Positions 22,127 through 33,345 of a stretch of 64,000 nucleotides of DNA are shown in pieces. The stretch's first letter is position 1. Each line of letters starts with the position of its first letter. The stretch comes from Branchipolynoe longqiensis (taxonomy: Eukaryota > Annelida > Polychaeta > Phyllodocida > Polynoidae): contig JASIRB010003438.1 in the NCBI GenBank assembly GCA_030323885.1, positions 54,930 to 118,929 of the forward strand. The letters are read 5' to 3'. Under the pieces are notes generated by a model. It was not told where the DNA came from. It did not search any database and saw only the letters and a program-made list of their open reading frames with translations. The translations under genes and the position numbers were made by a program.

Positions 22127-22301
22127 CTCATTATCCTGATACCCAGCTAACCAGTCCTTGCCCTATCCCAATAATGACGAGCGCTAGGCTAGGTAGCAAC
22201 ACAAAGAAATTTGGTACGTTATTGGTTTGACTCGGCCGCCATTTCAAACGTTCGACCCTTCCACGTGTCGAGCCTGCACCAATTTGGCCACAATATCTGG
22301 T
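22127..22301 (-). mobile_element. SINE-B fragment, head and partial body
   Basis: Minus: decayed head near 22240-22301, body to CTCATTATCCTGATACC. The rest of the body and the tail would be on the far side of MITE-P but are not found there. Confidence 0.6.
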
Positions 22302-22305
22302 AATG

Positions 22306-22643
22306 TTTGTTTGTTTGTTGTTTTACATCCTAGCAACATCTAAGATTATATCAGGACGGGTACCGACTTGTGACAGTGCGCACTCATGGTGACTTTATAG
22401 TGCTGTCCCACTGGGAAACCAGGCCGCCGGCACCATGACCTGGTATCCCACTCAGTCACATTATCCTGACACTGAGCACACCAGACCTTGCCCTATCCTA
22501 ATAATGCCGAGCGCCTGGCTAGGAAGCGACAAGTATCAATTTTTAAGTCATTGGTTTGACTCGACCGGGAATCGAACCCACGACCCCACGATCTACCAGC
22601 ACAGGAGACGGACGCTCTAACTCATTCGGCCATCCCGTCTGGT
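22306..22643 (-). mobile_element. SINE-B copy, head B2, full length
   Basis: One of the best-preserved B2 copies: tail GTTTGTTTGTTGTTTTACAT, hairpin, body, and head with B box GGGTTCGATTCC and CATTCGGCCATCCCG (plus). Useful as a family reference. Confidence 0.85.
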
Positions 22644-22959
22644 CGTGGTAACGCAAACTCTGTATGGAGAGTGTACAAAAAGTTAACAAAATGGGGGCGG
22701 GGGTTGGGGGTTGGGGGTGTGGGGTGTGGGGTGTGGGGAGGGGGAGATGGGGTTACGGGGAGTGAATACGGCTGATCCAATGGCGGTGCGGCACGACTTA
22801 CCTGACCGGGAGTGGAGACTACGTCATACTCGGTCAGTGCCAGCAGCGTTCGGGGTCATTTCCGAGAGACGAAGGGAATGCTTTAAAGTGGTTACGGGAT
22901 CAGAAGGAGGCTGGGGAGGGGTGTGGGGGGCAGGGTGTGATGTATTGCGGGGTGTCGTG
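22644..22959. other. Unassigned, with G-rich 22691-22745
   Basis: GGGTTGGGGGTGTGGGG-type runs have G-quadruplex potential. The following 200 bp is of higher complexity with ACTACGTCATACTC-like sequence. No gene recognised. Confidence 0.45.
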
Positions 22960-23282
22960 TAAAGGCTACATTCCTTACACGCGGTATGCGGCATGCGAAT
23001 GCGAATGCGGCAAAAAATCGAAAAGCATCTAAGTCAATGGGGCTGATTCCATGTGTTGGAATGCGAATGCGAATGCGGCAACTGAATCGGTCCATGTAGC
23101 CATCGGTGCGGCATGCGAATGCGAATGCTGCTGTGTTTGCCATAGAAAACAGTGTTAGAGAAACCTGATACTATGTGTGGGTGTGGGTGTGGGTGAAAGG
23201 ACCCAACCCATTCGCATGCCGCATGCATATTCACATTCGCATGCCGCATACCGCATACCGCATGTAAGGAATCCTAGCTTAA
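22960..23282. mobile_element. MITE-R copy 1, short
   Basis: ATTCCTTACACGCGGTATGC at the left and the inverse at the right (GCATGTAAGGAATCCTAGCT), with subterminal GCGAATGCGAATGC and its complement. Contains (GTGTGG)n inside. About half the length of the copies at 26422 and 56871. Confidence 0.7.
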
Positions 23283-23399
23283 GGGCAGACCGTTGCAGTG
23301 TGAGGGGACCACTCCCTCACACACCCACTCACACACCCAGTGCACACATTGCAGTACCGAGTCGGGTACCGAGTGGCGGTGTGAAGCAGTGTAGAGCAG

Positions 23400-24470
23400 T
23401 ATGAGGGCAGGTTAAGGGCAGTATTGGGACACCGTAAGGGCAGAGTGATGGAAGTTTAAGGGCAGTATTGGGGCACCGCAAGGGCAGTGTGAGGGAAGAT
23501 TATGGACAGGTTAAGGACAGGTTATGGACAGGTTAAGGACAGGTTAAGGACAGGTTAAGGACAGGTTAAGGACAGGTTAAGGACAGGTTAAGGACAGGTT
23601 AAGGACAGTATTGGGGCACTGTAAAGGCAGTGTAAGGGCGGGTTAAGGGCAGTATTGGGGCACTGTAAGGGCAGTGTGAGGGCAGGTTCAGGGCAGTATC
23701 GGGGCACTGTAAGAGCACTGTAAGGGCAGTGTGAGGGCTCTATATGGGTACTGTGGAGGGTGAAAAGGTCACGCTTGGGCAGTGTGAGGGCAGGTTAATG
23801 GCAGTATTGGGGCACTGTAATGGCAGTGTGAGGGCAGGTTAAGGGCAGTGTGAGGGCCAGTTAAGGGCAGTGTAAGGGCAGGTTAAGGGCAGTGTGAGGG
23901 CAGCTTAAGGGCAGTATGAGGGCATGTTAAGGGCAGTGTGAGGGCCAGTTAAGGGCAGTGTGAGGGCAGGTTAAGGGCAGTGTGAGGGCAGGTTAAGGGA
24001 AGTGTGAGGGCAGTGTGAGGGCCAGTTAAGGGAGTGTGAGGGCAAGTTAAGGGCAGTATTGGGGCACTGTAAGGGCAGTGTGATGGCAGGTTAATGGCAG
24101 TATTGGGGCAATGTGAGGGCACTGTGAGGGCTCCATATAGGGTGGACTGGGGAGGGTGAAGTCGCACGAGGGCAGTGTGAGGGCCGGTTAAGGGCAGTGT
24201 GAGGGCCGGTTAAGGGCAGTGTGAGGGCAGGTTAAGGGCAGTGTGAGGGCAGGTTAAGGGCAGTGTGAGGGCAGGTTAAGGGCAGTATCGGGGCAATGTA
24301 AGGGCAGTATCCGGGCAATGTAAGGGCAGTATCGGGGCAATGTAAGGGCAGTGTGAGGGCTCCATATGGGTTGTACAGGTGAGGGTGAAGCAGTATAGGG
24401 CAGTGTGAAGGCCGGTTAAGGACAGTATTGGGGCACAATAAGTGCAGTGTGAGGGCACTAAGCGGGTTAT
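23400..24470. repeat. 22-bp GGGCAGTGTGAGGGCAGGTT minisatellite
   Basis: About 1.07 kb. Units alternate GGGCAGTGTGA and GGGCAGGTTAA (11 bp each). 23515-23607 is a purer 11-bp GGACAGGTTAA run. Regular GGG spacing gives quadruplex potential. Not CRISPR: there are no unique spacers. Confidence 0.9.
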
Positions 24471-24479
24471 ACAAATAAA

Positions 24480-24917
24480 CAAAGTGTTGCAGATACTTAG
24501 TTTGCATTCGCTATACGAGGTACAGAGGCCCTGCTACCAGAATTGCAAACATAATGTGGAGGTTGGTTCTCTCTAGTCTAAATCAACCTCAGAAAACTGA
24601 AAGAAAGGATACAAACACAATAGCATGGGTTTGGGTCATTAATCGCCTCTAAACGGTTGTGCGCCGTTCATCGGCTGACCCCCAAGGCATGTGCCGGAGG
24701 CTCTTAAATACCCTACCCTAGTGGAAAGAGTTGGTCACCGGGCTACAAATTGCGAGATGGTAGTTGTCGGTAAACAGGTGGCCAATCCCCTATGCTAACG
24801 CTCCGGCCGTGTCCTGTTTTGCGCGCCAGGGGAGCAGTTCAGCGTACAGGCATTCCTTGCCACACTACAATGCAACATCCATATAGGTGGACCCCCCTCC
24901 CACCCAGGCACACACAC
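24480..24917. other. Unassigned, moderately GC-rich
   Basis: Contains the inverted pair GGTTGTGCGCC and an otherwise complex sequence. No repeat family or gene recognised. It is one of the more unique-looking gaps. Confidence 0.45.
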
Positions 24918-25462
24918 ATTCTCGATGTTGGCATGACGTCACAACCCCGGAAACTAGCCCGCGAAGGGTAAAATACCGTAGTGATGTGCGCTGCAGCAAT
25001 GCTGTGTCTATGCGGATCATTTATTGTTGTAAAATAAATTTTAAAGCTTTCATTGGATCGATTAATAATATCTTAACGCGCGATTGAACAGGAAGATCTG
25101 AAGTATTTAATGTAACCTAAGAGTAATTTACTCTGAAAGTATTAAAAAAAGAGATAATAGTGAAAGTTGGGATATTCTGAGTGTCATTGCCAGGGTTAGC
25201 CTTACCAGATCATGGCCTCAAAAACTATTTTCACAAATTAAATTCAAGAACTTCCAATTGGCTGATAAAAAAAAAGCTGAATGTGAAATTGTATCTGAAC
25301 TATTTAATAGAAACAAGAGAAATTTGCTTTCAAAACACCAAAAAATCACAAATTACTGTGATAGTTAGTGTGGTTTTAATGTTGTCTCTATGACAGTGGC
25401 ATTTATTTTACCCTTCGCGCGTTGTGAACGCAAAAAGTGCCCGGATGTCCGACATCGAGAAT
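24918..25462. mobile_element. MITE-H
   Basis: 545 bp. Ends ATTCTCGATGTTGGCATG and the inverse ATTCTCGATGTCGGACAT, and further in CGCGAAGGGTAAAATA is mirrored. Interior 25020-25185 is nearly identical to 60650-60812 in MITE-I. Part of the left arm (CCGGAAACTAGCCCGCGAAG) recurs in element G at 41507. Confidence 0.7.
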
Positions 25463-25579
25463 ACGCCAGCTACTCCACCTTGGAAGGCATCCACTCCATT
25501 CTAAGTCCTCAATCCAGAATGCACCTCACTGCTCTAAAGATTCTGTTTCCCAAATGACCCTACCCCCTTACATGTATAC

Positions 25580-25972
25580 GTACACACACGAGCATACAAA
25601 CACGTACACACACGCGCATACACACGCACTCACACACACGTGATCAACATCCACGGGCGTTGCCATCCACTGCAGTGAAACCCAACTCCACTTCTTTATT
25701 CAAGTCACGCCGAGTCTCGCTCTCTTCTCGGTGATTCTCGCCGTGTTCAATCTTGTCCCTCCACCGTCCTCCACACCCCTCCTACTCCCCATACACCCCC
25801 CCCCCCCCCCAGATACTCACATACACTCACACAGACACATCCACACACACTCACCTACCCCATCCCACACTCACACATGTACATACACACACCTGCACAC
25901 ACACCTGCACACACACACACACCTGCACACACACCTGCACACACACCTGCACACACACACACACACGCTCCG
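25580..25972. repeat. CA-rich arrays and C run
   Basis: ACACACACG-type repeats (25585-25640), a C run at about 25796-25810, and CACACACCTGCACACA units (25815-25970). Between them lies 150 bp of unassigned sequence. Confidence 0.8.
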
Positions 25973-26177
25973 CTTCCTTCCTGCTTCGCACGCACCCTAT
26001 CGGCGTTTCCAAAGTCACAGTGGGTGGGACGCAGAAGACGGAATGACTAGAGAAGAAATGCAAATATAGCGCGCGCCGGCTGAAATGGTTGATTCGAGAG
26101 TGGCGCCCCCGCGCGGGAGAATGAAGCATCAGGGCGACTGGCAAATTACAGACCCTGAAATAACCATCAGACCCACA

Positions 26178-26310
26178 TCGGGGTGTGGGTGTGGGTGTGG
26201 GTGTGGGTGTGGGTGTGGGTGTGGGTGTGGGTGTGGGTGTGAGTGTGGGTGTGAGTGTGAGTGTGGGGATGGGGATGGGTATGGGTGTGGGTGTGTGGGT
26301 GTGGGTAATT
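26178..26310. repeat. (GTGTGG)n array
   Basis: Hexamer array GTGTGG with late GTGTGA and GGGGAT variants. The same hexamer occurs inside MITE-R copy 1 at 23175-23192. Confidence 0.9.
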
Positions 26311-26421
26311 GATGGAGACTAGGGGGGAGTGGCTGATGGCGGCTGATAGAGGTAGACGGTTAATGGGGGAGGCGGTTGATGGGTCTTGAACTCAAATCTA
26401 ATAAATAAACAAACACATTTA

Positions 26422-27038
26422 TTAGGCTGAGATTCCTTCTACGCGGTATGCGGTATACGGCATGCGGCATGCGAATGGGAAGATTCCTTCTACGCGGTAT
26501 GCGGCATGCGGCATGCGGCACATGACGGGCTATATTTTAAAAATAAAAATAAACAAGTATACTCCTTACTGCACTGTATATGACCAAATATTGGATTTAT
26601 ATATATGTACTTTTTCGTAGGTCACATGGGGGTTCCTACCTTTATTATAACCAAATTATAGATAAGTATTCATATTTCTGTGCATATGGTAGCATTTTTA
26701 GCTTTCCCCTAACCGTATGTCTCCCGGTGCTCAGCTCACCATGTGTTTCCAATTAGCACCCCTCTGTGAGACTGTTCCGTAATGCTCAGTCACCTCTCCT
26801 GGTGTTAAACTAATGGACACATCAGACTCAGGTTTCTATTCGCACCCAGCTTGACGCATACCGCATGCCGCACCGATCGCTACAGGGACCGATCGAGTTG
26901 TCGCATTCGCATTCGCATTCGCATTCGCATACCGCATGTAAGGGTTGCAGCCCATTGACTTCAAGGCATTTCGATTTTTTGCCGCATTCGCATTCGCATT
27001 CGCATACCGCATACCGCGTGTAAGGAATCCTAGCTTAA
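26422..27038 (-). mobile_element. MITE-R copy 2, long form
   Basis: 617 bp, inverted relative to copy 3. The left end has a duplicated ATTCCTTCTACGCGGTATGC. The right end has stacked CATTCGCATTCGC blocks ending GTAAGGAATCCTAGCTTAA. The interior (ATGGTAGCATTTTTA, TAATGGACACATCAGACTCA) matches copy 3 inverted. Likely TTAA-flanked. Confidence 0.75.
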
Positions 27039-27361
27039 GCATTAGTTGCAGGCCTTTGAATTTGCTTTCTGTGTGTGTGTCTCTCTCTGTCTGTCGCTCT
27101 TTCTGTCTGTATCTCTGTATCTCTGTATCTCCGTATGTGTATATCTGTTTCTCTCATAGAATATATATATATAGCCATGTGAAATGTGTACATATGTGTG
27201 TACATACAGGGATATATCTGATTCTAGGTAAAGATTTCAATTGCAGATTTGGTGTTACAATGTATTTTGCCTAATTATCAACTTTAATTTAATATAACAC
27301 TGGCTGCTCGGCTGGAAGCCATACAGGGAACTTAAGTACATGTTTATGGTTAAATAAACCT
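27039..27361. other. Unassigned, with TC/TG-rich 27068-27150
   Basis: Short CTCTCTCTGTCTGTC run, then AT-rich sequence. Nothing else recognised. Confidence 0.45.
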
Positions 27362-27535
27362 CAACTGGTCGAGTCAAACCAATGACTTCAAAATTTATAC
27401 TTGTCACTTCCTAGCCTGGCACTCGGCACTATTAGGATAGGGCAAGGAGCAGTGGAATGAGGAAGACCAATCATCCATGACTGAAATTTACCCTGCTTAA
27501 TCAACTAATCTACAACAACAAAAATACTAAAATGT
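27362..27535 (+). mobile_element. SINE-B variant with tail t2, headless
   Basis: GGTCGAGTCAAACCAATGAC through GGGCAAGGAGCAGTGGAATG, then t2 (AAATTTACCCTGCTTAATCA) and a CAACAACAAAAA end. The cleanest example of the t2 tail. Confidence 0.7.
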
Positions 27536-27610
27536 CAAGTTAATTCTCTCTCACCCACTCCCATGCCAACCACAGTGACACACACGGCCACAAACAAAGA
27601 CTGACCATCT

Positions 27611-27882
27611 TAGAGCTGCATAGTCAGATTAAAACATCAAATTAGTTTTCAAAACCCAAACACAATAGACATCATCGTTCCAGCCGCGCGGTGCATTGTG
27701 GGATGTGTCAGAGCAAAACAAACCCATGAGAAGCACATTATAATAACCAACGTAATCATAGTTACTTTAAACTGAAATGAAGTTGATTACAATAATCAAC
27801 CATACATCAGTTGATTATAATAACCGACCTAATATATTTTTGGGGACAGAAACTCAAAACCATGGGACTCTGCAAGTTTAAC
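27611..27882 (-). mobile_element. MITE-D copy interrupted by L fragment
   Basis: Minus-oriented D end AGAGCTGCATAGTCAGATTA (27611) and the opposite end CCATGGGACTCTGCAAGTTT (27880). The middle is replaced by a 70-bp L-like segment. Confidence 0.55.
27666..27736 (-). mobile_element. MITE-L end fragment
   Basis: TAGACATCATCGTTCCAGCC, then GTGCATTGTGGGATG and AACCCATGAGAAGCACAT, matching the end of L copy 2 at 46794-46860. 27883-28173 holds C20 at about 28063 and G runs near 28110-28127. Confidence 0.6.
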
Positions 27883-28173
27883 AAATGGTTAGTAAACCAT
27901 ACCTAGCTAAGTGAATAGACATTGAAACCGGAAGCTTCGACACTGCTACCTGACATGCGCATCCGGAAACTGTGTTAAGGCAGCGCGGCGCAAGGTAAGC
28001 ATTCTGGAAAGATCTATTTCTCGGACTTATCCCACTGCACAATTTCATTATGTTAGTCAGTCCCCCCCCCCCCCCCCCCCCCGTGCAGTTTTCATGAGAA
28101 TGAAGTATGGGGGGTGGGGGGGGGGCGCTGTCAATAACTATCTAATGTCTTCTCAATTCTTCTAATCTGTTGG

Positions 28174-28506
28174 ACCGAACGTGGTGGCCGAATAGGTATA
28201 GCGCATGGTTCCCGTGCGGAAAGTCGGGAGTTTGAATCGCAACCGAGTCAAACCAATGACTTATAATATTGATATGTATCGCTACCTAGCCTGCCGCTCG
28301 GCATTAATACAATAGGACAAGAACTGGTTAGCACAGTATTAGGATAATGTGACTTTGTGGGATCTCGGGTCATGGTGCTGGTGGCCTGGTCTCCCATTGG
28401 GGCAGCACTATAAAGTTGACATGAGTATACACTGTCATGAGTCAGTACCCGTCCTGATATAGCCATAGAATGTTGCTAGGACATAAAACGACAACAAAAC
28501 AAACAA
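28174..28506 (+). mobile_element. SINE-B copy, head B1, full length
   Basis: Head GTGGTGGCCGAATAGGTATA, complete body, hairpin tail CCGTCCTGATATAGCC and an AACAAAACAAAC end. Confidence 0.85.
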
Positions 28507-28704
28507 TCTAATCTGTTCAGTGTTAACCTGGTTCGGGCGGGCTATATATGTACATGTATACACAATGGTGGAAGAAGGAAATTCATTATTTATATTCGCA
28601 TAATGTATTATACAGCACATTATACACATGTGCAATGTACTATGCTGGTAGCAATAGTGACACCTATCTGCTATTTACAATATAACCTATTTTACCAGTA
28701 CCAA

Positions 28705-29269
28705 TAGACCCCTTTCAATGTTTATAAACATTGTGTCTGCGCACGCAGCTTGGCTGCAGAACGAAGGCACACTGCCATTGAGTTTGCCGGTATACGCAGT
28801 GCAAAAAGTTTATTTTATTCAAAATTAATAGAAATGCAGAACCCTAACCATATAAATTAAAAATAATCTGTTTGTTGAATATGTTTACTATATGTGTTCC
28901 AATCGGTTTGTTTCTAGGGTGTGGTTTTAGAGCTATTTCACTTTTTCTGTATGAAGATTGCTCACGGCCATTGACAATTCATTGAGTTTGCCGGTATGCG
29001 CAGTGCAAAACGTCTATTTTATTCAAAGTTAATAGAAATGCAGAACCCTAGCCTTATCAATTGAATATAATCTATTCGGTGAGTATGCTTTCTATATGTG
29101 TTCCAAGCGGTTTGTTTCTAGGTGGTGTGGTTTTAGAGATATTTCACTTGTTCTCTATGAGGATTGCTCATAGCCATTGAGTTTGCAGCGTGACAGTGTG
29201 TCGTCCTGCAGCCAAAAGGTGTGCACACTGACCTAGATACCTATGCTGACGTCATATGAAATAGGTCTA
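28705..29269. mobile_element. MITE-J
   Basis: Ends TAGACCCCTTTCAATG and the inverse TAGACCTATTTCATATG. Interior is two direct copies of a ~203-bp unit (28775-28977, 28978-29180) starting CCATTGAGTTTGCCGGTAT. That 65-bp start is shared with L and N. Probable TA target. No coding capacity. 29270-29460 has nothing recognised. Confidence 0.65.
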
Positions 29270-29460
29270 TAACGATAACTAGCCGAGACCCGTAATCCAT
29301 ATCACTGATAATCAGTGACTACGTTGCCCAGTAACGCGCCAGTGGCGCCACCTGTGCGTTGCCACGCACCGAGAATGTACTAATAATATTGAGATTGATA
29401 TCTGTGTCCTTAAGGATCTGGTCAGGTAATATTAATGTATTTTGTTACATGAATATTTGC

Positions 29461-29696
29461 TGTCTTTTTGTTGTTTTTTGTCCTGGCAACTTATAAGGTC
29501 ATATCATGACGGGCACCCACTTGTGACAATGCGCACTCATGGTGACATGTATAGTGCTGTTCCACTAAGATACCAGGCCACCAGCACCATGACCCGATTT
29601 CCCACTCAGTCACATTATCCTGATACTGAGCTAATCAGCCTATGCACTAACCTAGTAGCGCTAAGCGCCAGGCTACGTAGCGACAAGTATCGTAGT
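29461..29696 (-). mobile_element. SINE-B copy, headless
   Basis: Tail TTGTCCTGGCAACTTATAAG at the left, body to CTACGTAGCGACAAGTATC, then a second SINE tail starts. Confidence 0.75.
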
Positions 29697-29868
29697 TTGC
29701 TTGTTGTTGTTTTAGGTCCTAGCAACATCTAAAGTCATATCCAATGTAATGCCAAGGACCTGGCAATGTAATGACAAGCATACATTTTCAAGTCATCAGT
29801 TTGATTCAGCCAGGGATTGAACCCCACGGATCCGAGTCCCATGACCTACCACGTGCAGCAGATGTTTT
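29697..29868 (-). mobile_element. SINE-B tail joined to a SINE-B head/body piece
   Basis: Tail GTTTTAGGTCCTAGCAACAT fused after ATATCC to AATGCCAAGGACCTGGC and a B-type head, so most of the body is lacking. Either an internal deletion or a nested tail-only insertion; no clear TSD found. Confidence 0.55.
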
Positions 29869-29869
29869 T

Positions 29870-29950
29870 TTTTGGGGTCCATTAGTTGTTTAAGCAGGGA
29901 AAATTTCAGTCATAGACGACTGGTCTTCCTCATTCCACTGCTGGTCGATA
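29870..29950 (-). mobile_element. t2 tail fragment
   Basis: T8 run then CATTAGTTGTTTAAGCAGGG and CTTCCTCATTCCACTGC, matching the t2 tail only. 29951-30502 beyond it is unassigned. Confidence 0.55.
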
Positions 29951-30502
29951 GAAAGCCCGAGCCTACACTTTTACCGACCCAAGGGATTTTTAACCTCCCA
30001 CACCACATAGACATTTCGCCTGTAAACCAGTAAAAGCAGACGACCTACATGAGTGTCGCGTCTCAGACTGGTTCGACCGACAGCACCCCTTGTCCGTACT
30101 CACCCAAAGCACAGAACAGCTGGCAGGAAACTGCAACTTACCTAAAATAAAACAGAACAGTAAAACACAATTAATCCACAACTCACATAATCAGGGTCCG
30201 CACACGTGTGAAGGTTTGGAATTCAAGGCTATTTCAAGGCTCTTAAAGGCTGTTTTTGATAGGAATTTAGGAAATTAGGAATATTTTCATTTGGATTTAA
30301 GGAAAAAAAACACAATGGTGAATGGCGATTTCAGACTAATTTAGATCAGTGGAGACAGTTTAATGTAATTCAAGTGTTTTCAAGACTAATTACCCAAACT
30401 AGGTTAAATTTAACCCTTGGCATGATTAATATATTGAACATTTCGCTATAGCAACCGATGTCGATTATAATGAGGGTACACTATTTTTTGCTTTCTATTT
30501 TT

Positions 30503-30722
30503 TTTTATATATAAGTTGATTAAGCTGCGGAAATTTCAATCGCACACAATTGGTTTTCCTCATTCCACTGCTCCTTGCACTATCCTAGTTATGATAAATG
30601 TCAGGCTAGGTAGCGACAAGTATCATATTTTAAGTCATTGATTTGACTCGACCATGGGTTCATATTCCACGACCTATCAACACGGGAGGCAGACGCTCAA
30701 CTCATTTGGCCACCCTGCCTGG
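30503..30722 (-). mobile_element. SINE-B variant with tail t2, head B2
   Basis: t2 at the left (AAGTTGATTAAGCTGCGGAA), body joined at CTCCTTGCACTATCC, B2 head at the right with CTCATTTGGCCACC (plus). A complete short SINE of about 220 bp. Confidence 0.75.
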
Positions 30723-30798
30723 TATTACTATTATCCAAGCAAGTCCCAACTGATATAGAATTACGTAGATAATAATAACATAATACATTATACTTCCA

Positions 30799-30803
<5 letters not shown>

Positions 30804-30843
<40 letters not shown>
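30804..30843. repeat. (ATT)n microsatellite
   Basis: Thirteen uninterrupted ATT units. Confidence 0.95.
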
Positions 30844-30869
30844 CCGTAGGGATGTAGCATTAGCAGGCT

Positions 30870-31224
30870 GTAGGATTTCAGATTTCATGGGAAACACTTT
30901 TTAGGTTCCGTGCCTGGTACTCATGGGAACCCATGGGTAACTGTTTTTCGGTTCTGTAAAATTGGTGATGGGTACCCATTATCGAAACAGTTAATTAAAT
31001 TTAGTAGGAGTATATTTTGAACACACCTGTCCAGAAATTGTACATATATACCTTTAATCATCTACAATGTAATGAAAACAATCGTCTGAAGCATTTAATT
31101 CAATACAAAAAATTAATTGCCTTGCGTTTTATTAATATCATGGGAAACGCAATTTCGGTTCCGTAGTTTCCCCAACACGGTAACGACACCTTATCGGTAA
31201 CAATCGTTACCGTAAAATCCTACA
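30870..31224. mobile_element. Possible MITE-X
   Basis: Ends TGTAGGATTTCA and the inverse TGTAGGATTTTA. CATGGGAAAC and GGTTCCGT occur near both ends. One copy only, so the call rests on the inverted ends. Confidence 0.4.
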
Positions 31225-31508
31225 ACCCGCATGAGGTGATGTCATGGCATTCAAGGAGACAACGAGCGTGTCACTGACACCACCGTTTGCCAAGTCTTGC
31301 AGCAGCACAGGAAGGCAAATGCTATTAATCTACAACACGCAAGGCAAGGCCATACAAGACCCAAGGTCACCATCCCATGCCAGCCGTCTCTGTTCTCACC
31401 AAATATCCACATCACAGGCAGAGCTTGTGATATTAATATAACAAGCCTTAATGTCACATCTGGCCCAAGGTCATCTATATTAGCACTAAGGATGTGACGA
31501 GGGCAACA

Positions 31509-31838
31509 GAGACGCGGTCACCGAATCGGTAGAGTGCAGGCTTCCGGTATGGAAGGTCGGGAGTTCGAATCTCAACCGAGTCAAACCAATGACTTATAAA
31601 ATTGATACATATCGCTACCTAGCCTATCGCTCAGCATTAATGGGATAGGACAAGGACTGGTTAGCACAGCATTAGGATAATGTGACTGGGGGATTGTCAG
31701 GTGACGGTGCCGGTGGCCTGGTCTCCCAGTGAGGCAACACTATAAAGTCACCATAGGTGTGCACTGTCACAAGTCGGTTCTGATCCTGATATGACCTTAG
31801 ATGTTGCTAGAGTGTAAACCAACAACAAACAACAAACG
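31509..31838 (+). mobile_element. SINE-B copy, head B1, full length
   Basis: Head GCGGTCACCGAATCGGTAGA with B box GAGTTCGAATCTC, full body, tail ATGACCTTAGATGTTGCTAG and ACCAACAACAAACAACAAAC. Confidence 0.85.
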
Positions 31839-31918
31839 TGTGACGAGGACTTAGGTAGATATATTTACACTGCAACAGCTCCCTAAGACCCGTATGTTGC
31901 CACGTTGCCAGCTACATG

Positions 31919-32012
31919 AAGAGTGAGTGAGTGAATGAGTGAGTGAGTGAGTGAGTGAGTGAGTGAGTGAGTGAGTGAATGAGTGAATGAGTGAGTGAGT
32001 GAGTGAGTGAGT
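31919..32012. repeat. (GAGT)n microsatellite
   Basis: Tetranucleotide GAGT/GAAT array of about 23 units. Flanked to the right by a G run at about 32065. 32080-32464 holds two TGACGTCA palindromes and no recognised element. Confidence 0.95.
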
Positions 32013-32464
32013 AGAGAAGAGATGAAAACCCATTCTCTAACAGGTCTGTCAGTTGTGCGGTGAGGGGGGGGGGGGGGGGTACCCTTAGCTTTTGCTGAGG
32101 CTCCAGATACAATAGAGGGAATGCACGTGACGTCATTAATTGGCAATCAGCGGTCAGCTAACTGCCATCTTGGCTTACGAGCACCCTCCCTAGCCATGTT
32201 GTCAATGCATGCAGATGCAGTAAAACGGAGTTTTCTTGTGTTATGGGAGGTTCTGGGCAGTTTACATCCAATGTGTTTACTTACAGCACTTTAGCAACAA
32301 CTTCTGAGGCCAAACTGCTCAAATCAGTGACAATTAAACCAACAAATCAGTAAATAACCACAGTCTAGGCAGTTGCAAGCCTATTGTATGTCATCCAATA
32401 TGGCCACCGAAAGTTGCCTCGTGACGTCATTACACCCCCTCTTATACTTTCCTACGAAATATAG

Positions 32465-32822
32465 TTAAAGTTGCATAGTCCGATGAAAACATCAAATTTT
32501 CAAAACTAAAGCAATTTTCTAAATTTGATTCTAGATATCTAACTTAGTAACTGGTGCACTTATTAAGTATTTGTCACCACATAGAAGGGAATACGGAGGC
32601 AATGGCAATGGCAATTTCATAGAACCTGTTACTGCAGAAGTGTATGGTGTCAGAGTTTTGGTGTGCTTGCCAAAACTAGTCTTACTGGTTTTCACTTCAA
32701 ATATCTCAAAAGTTAGCCATGTAAAATAAAAGTTACTTCAAAGATAGATTCTGATGACCAATCTTATATATTTATCTCAGAAAATGACAAAAATTCTAAA
32801 CCATCGGACTATGCAACTTTAA
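32465..32822 (-). mobile_element. MITE-D copy 2, full length
   Basis: 358 bp with TTAA at both edges and TIRs AGTTGCATAGTCCGATG and CATCGGACTATGCAACT, perfect over 17 bp. Among the best-preserved copies and a good family reference. Confidence 0.9.
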
Positions 32823-32999
32823 CAATACAGACCACACTTCCCCTGCGACTTGACACCTAATTTCCTAAATCGGACCTTATGAATATCCATGAGCATCAGT
32901 GTCGTTACCTGACAGTGGACGGGCTCTCCTTTGGGCCGTCAGAAGGCCGGGTCGGAGCGCCGCCTATCGGGGAAAGGTCACAGACCACTGGGCGGGGGC

Positions 33000-33345
33000 A
33001 GGGGAAGGGGTCAGGGGGGAGAGGGGAGATGGGAGAGGGGAGAGGGGAGAGGGGAGAGGGGAGAGGGGAGAGGGGAGAGCGCAGAGGGGAGAGCGCAGAG
33101 GGGAGATGGCAGAGGGCAGAGGGGAGCGGATGGGGAAGGGAAGGGAAAGGAAGGTAGGGAGGGTGAGAGAGGAAGAGAGGGGAGGGGAGGGGAGGGGAGG
33201 GATTGAGAGCGATGGGGAAGAGAGGGGGAGGGAGGGAGGAAGGAGAGGAGGGGAGGAGGGGAGGGAGGGGAGGGAGGGGAGGAAGGGGAGGAGGGGAGGA
33301 GGGGAGGAAGGGGAGTGGAATGGAAGGGGGGAGAGTGGGGGAGGA
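33000..33345. repeat. GGGGAGA purine tract
   Basis: GGGGAGAG and GAGGGGAGG steps, nearly pyrimidine-free on plus. 32823-32999 to its left is GC-richer, unassigned. Confidence 0.9.

Noticed and set aside
23400..24470. CRISPR-like or telomere-like array
   Set aside because: Units are continuous 11/22-bp repeats without unique spacers, and GGTTAAGGG is only an accidental echo of a telomere motif in an internal array.
32125..32445. Possible TIR element with GTGACGTCA ends
   Set aside because: The matching motif TGACGTCA is itself palindromic, so the inverted match is uninformative; flanks beyond it do not agree.
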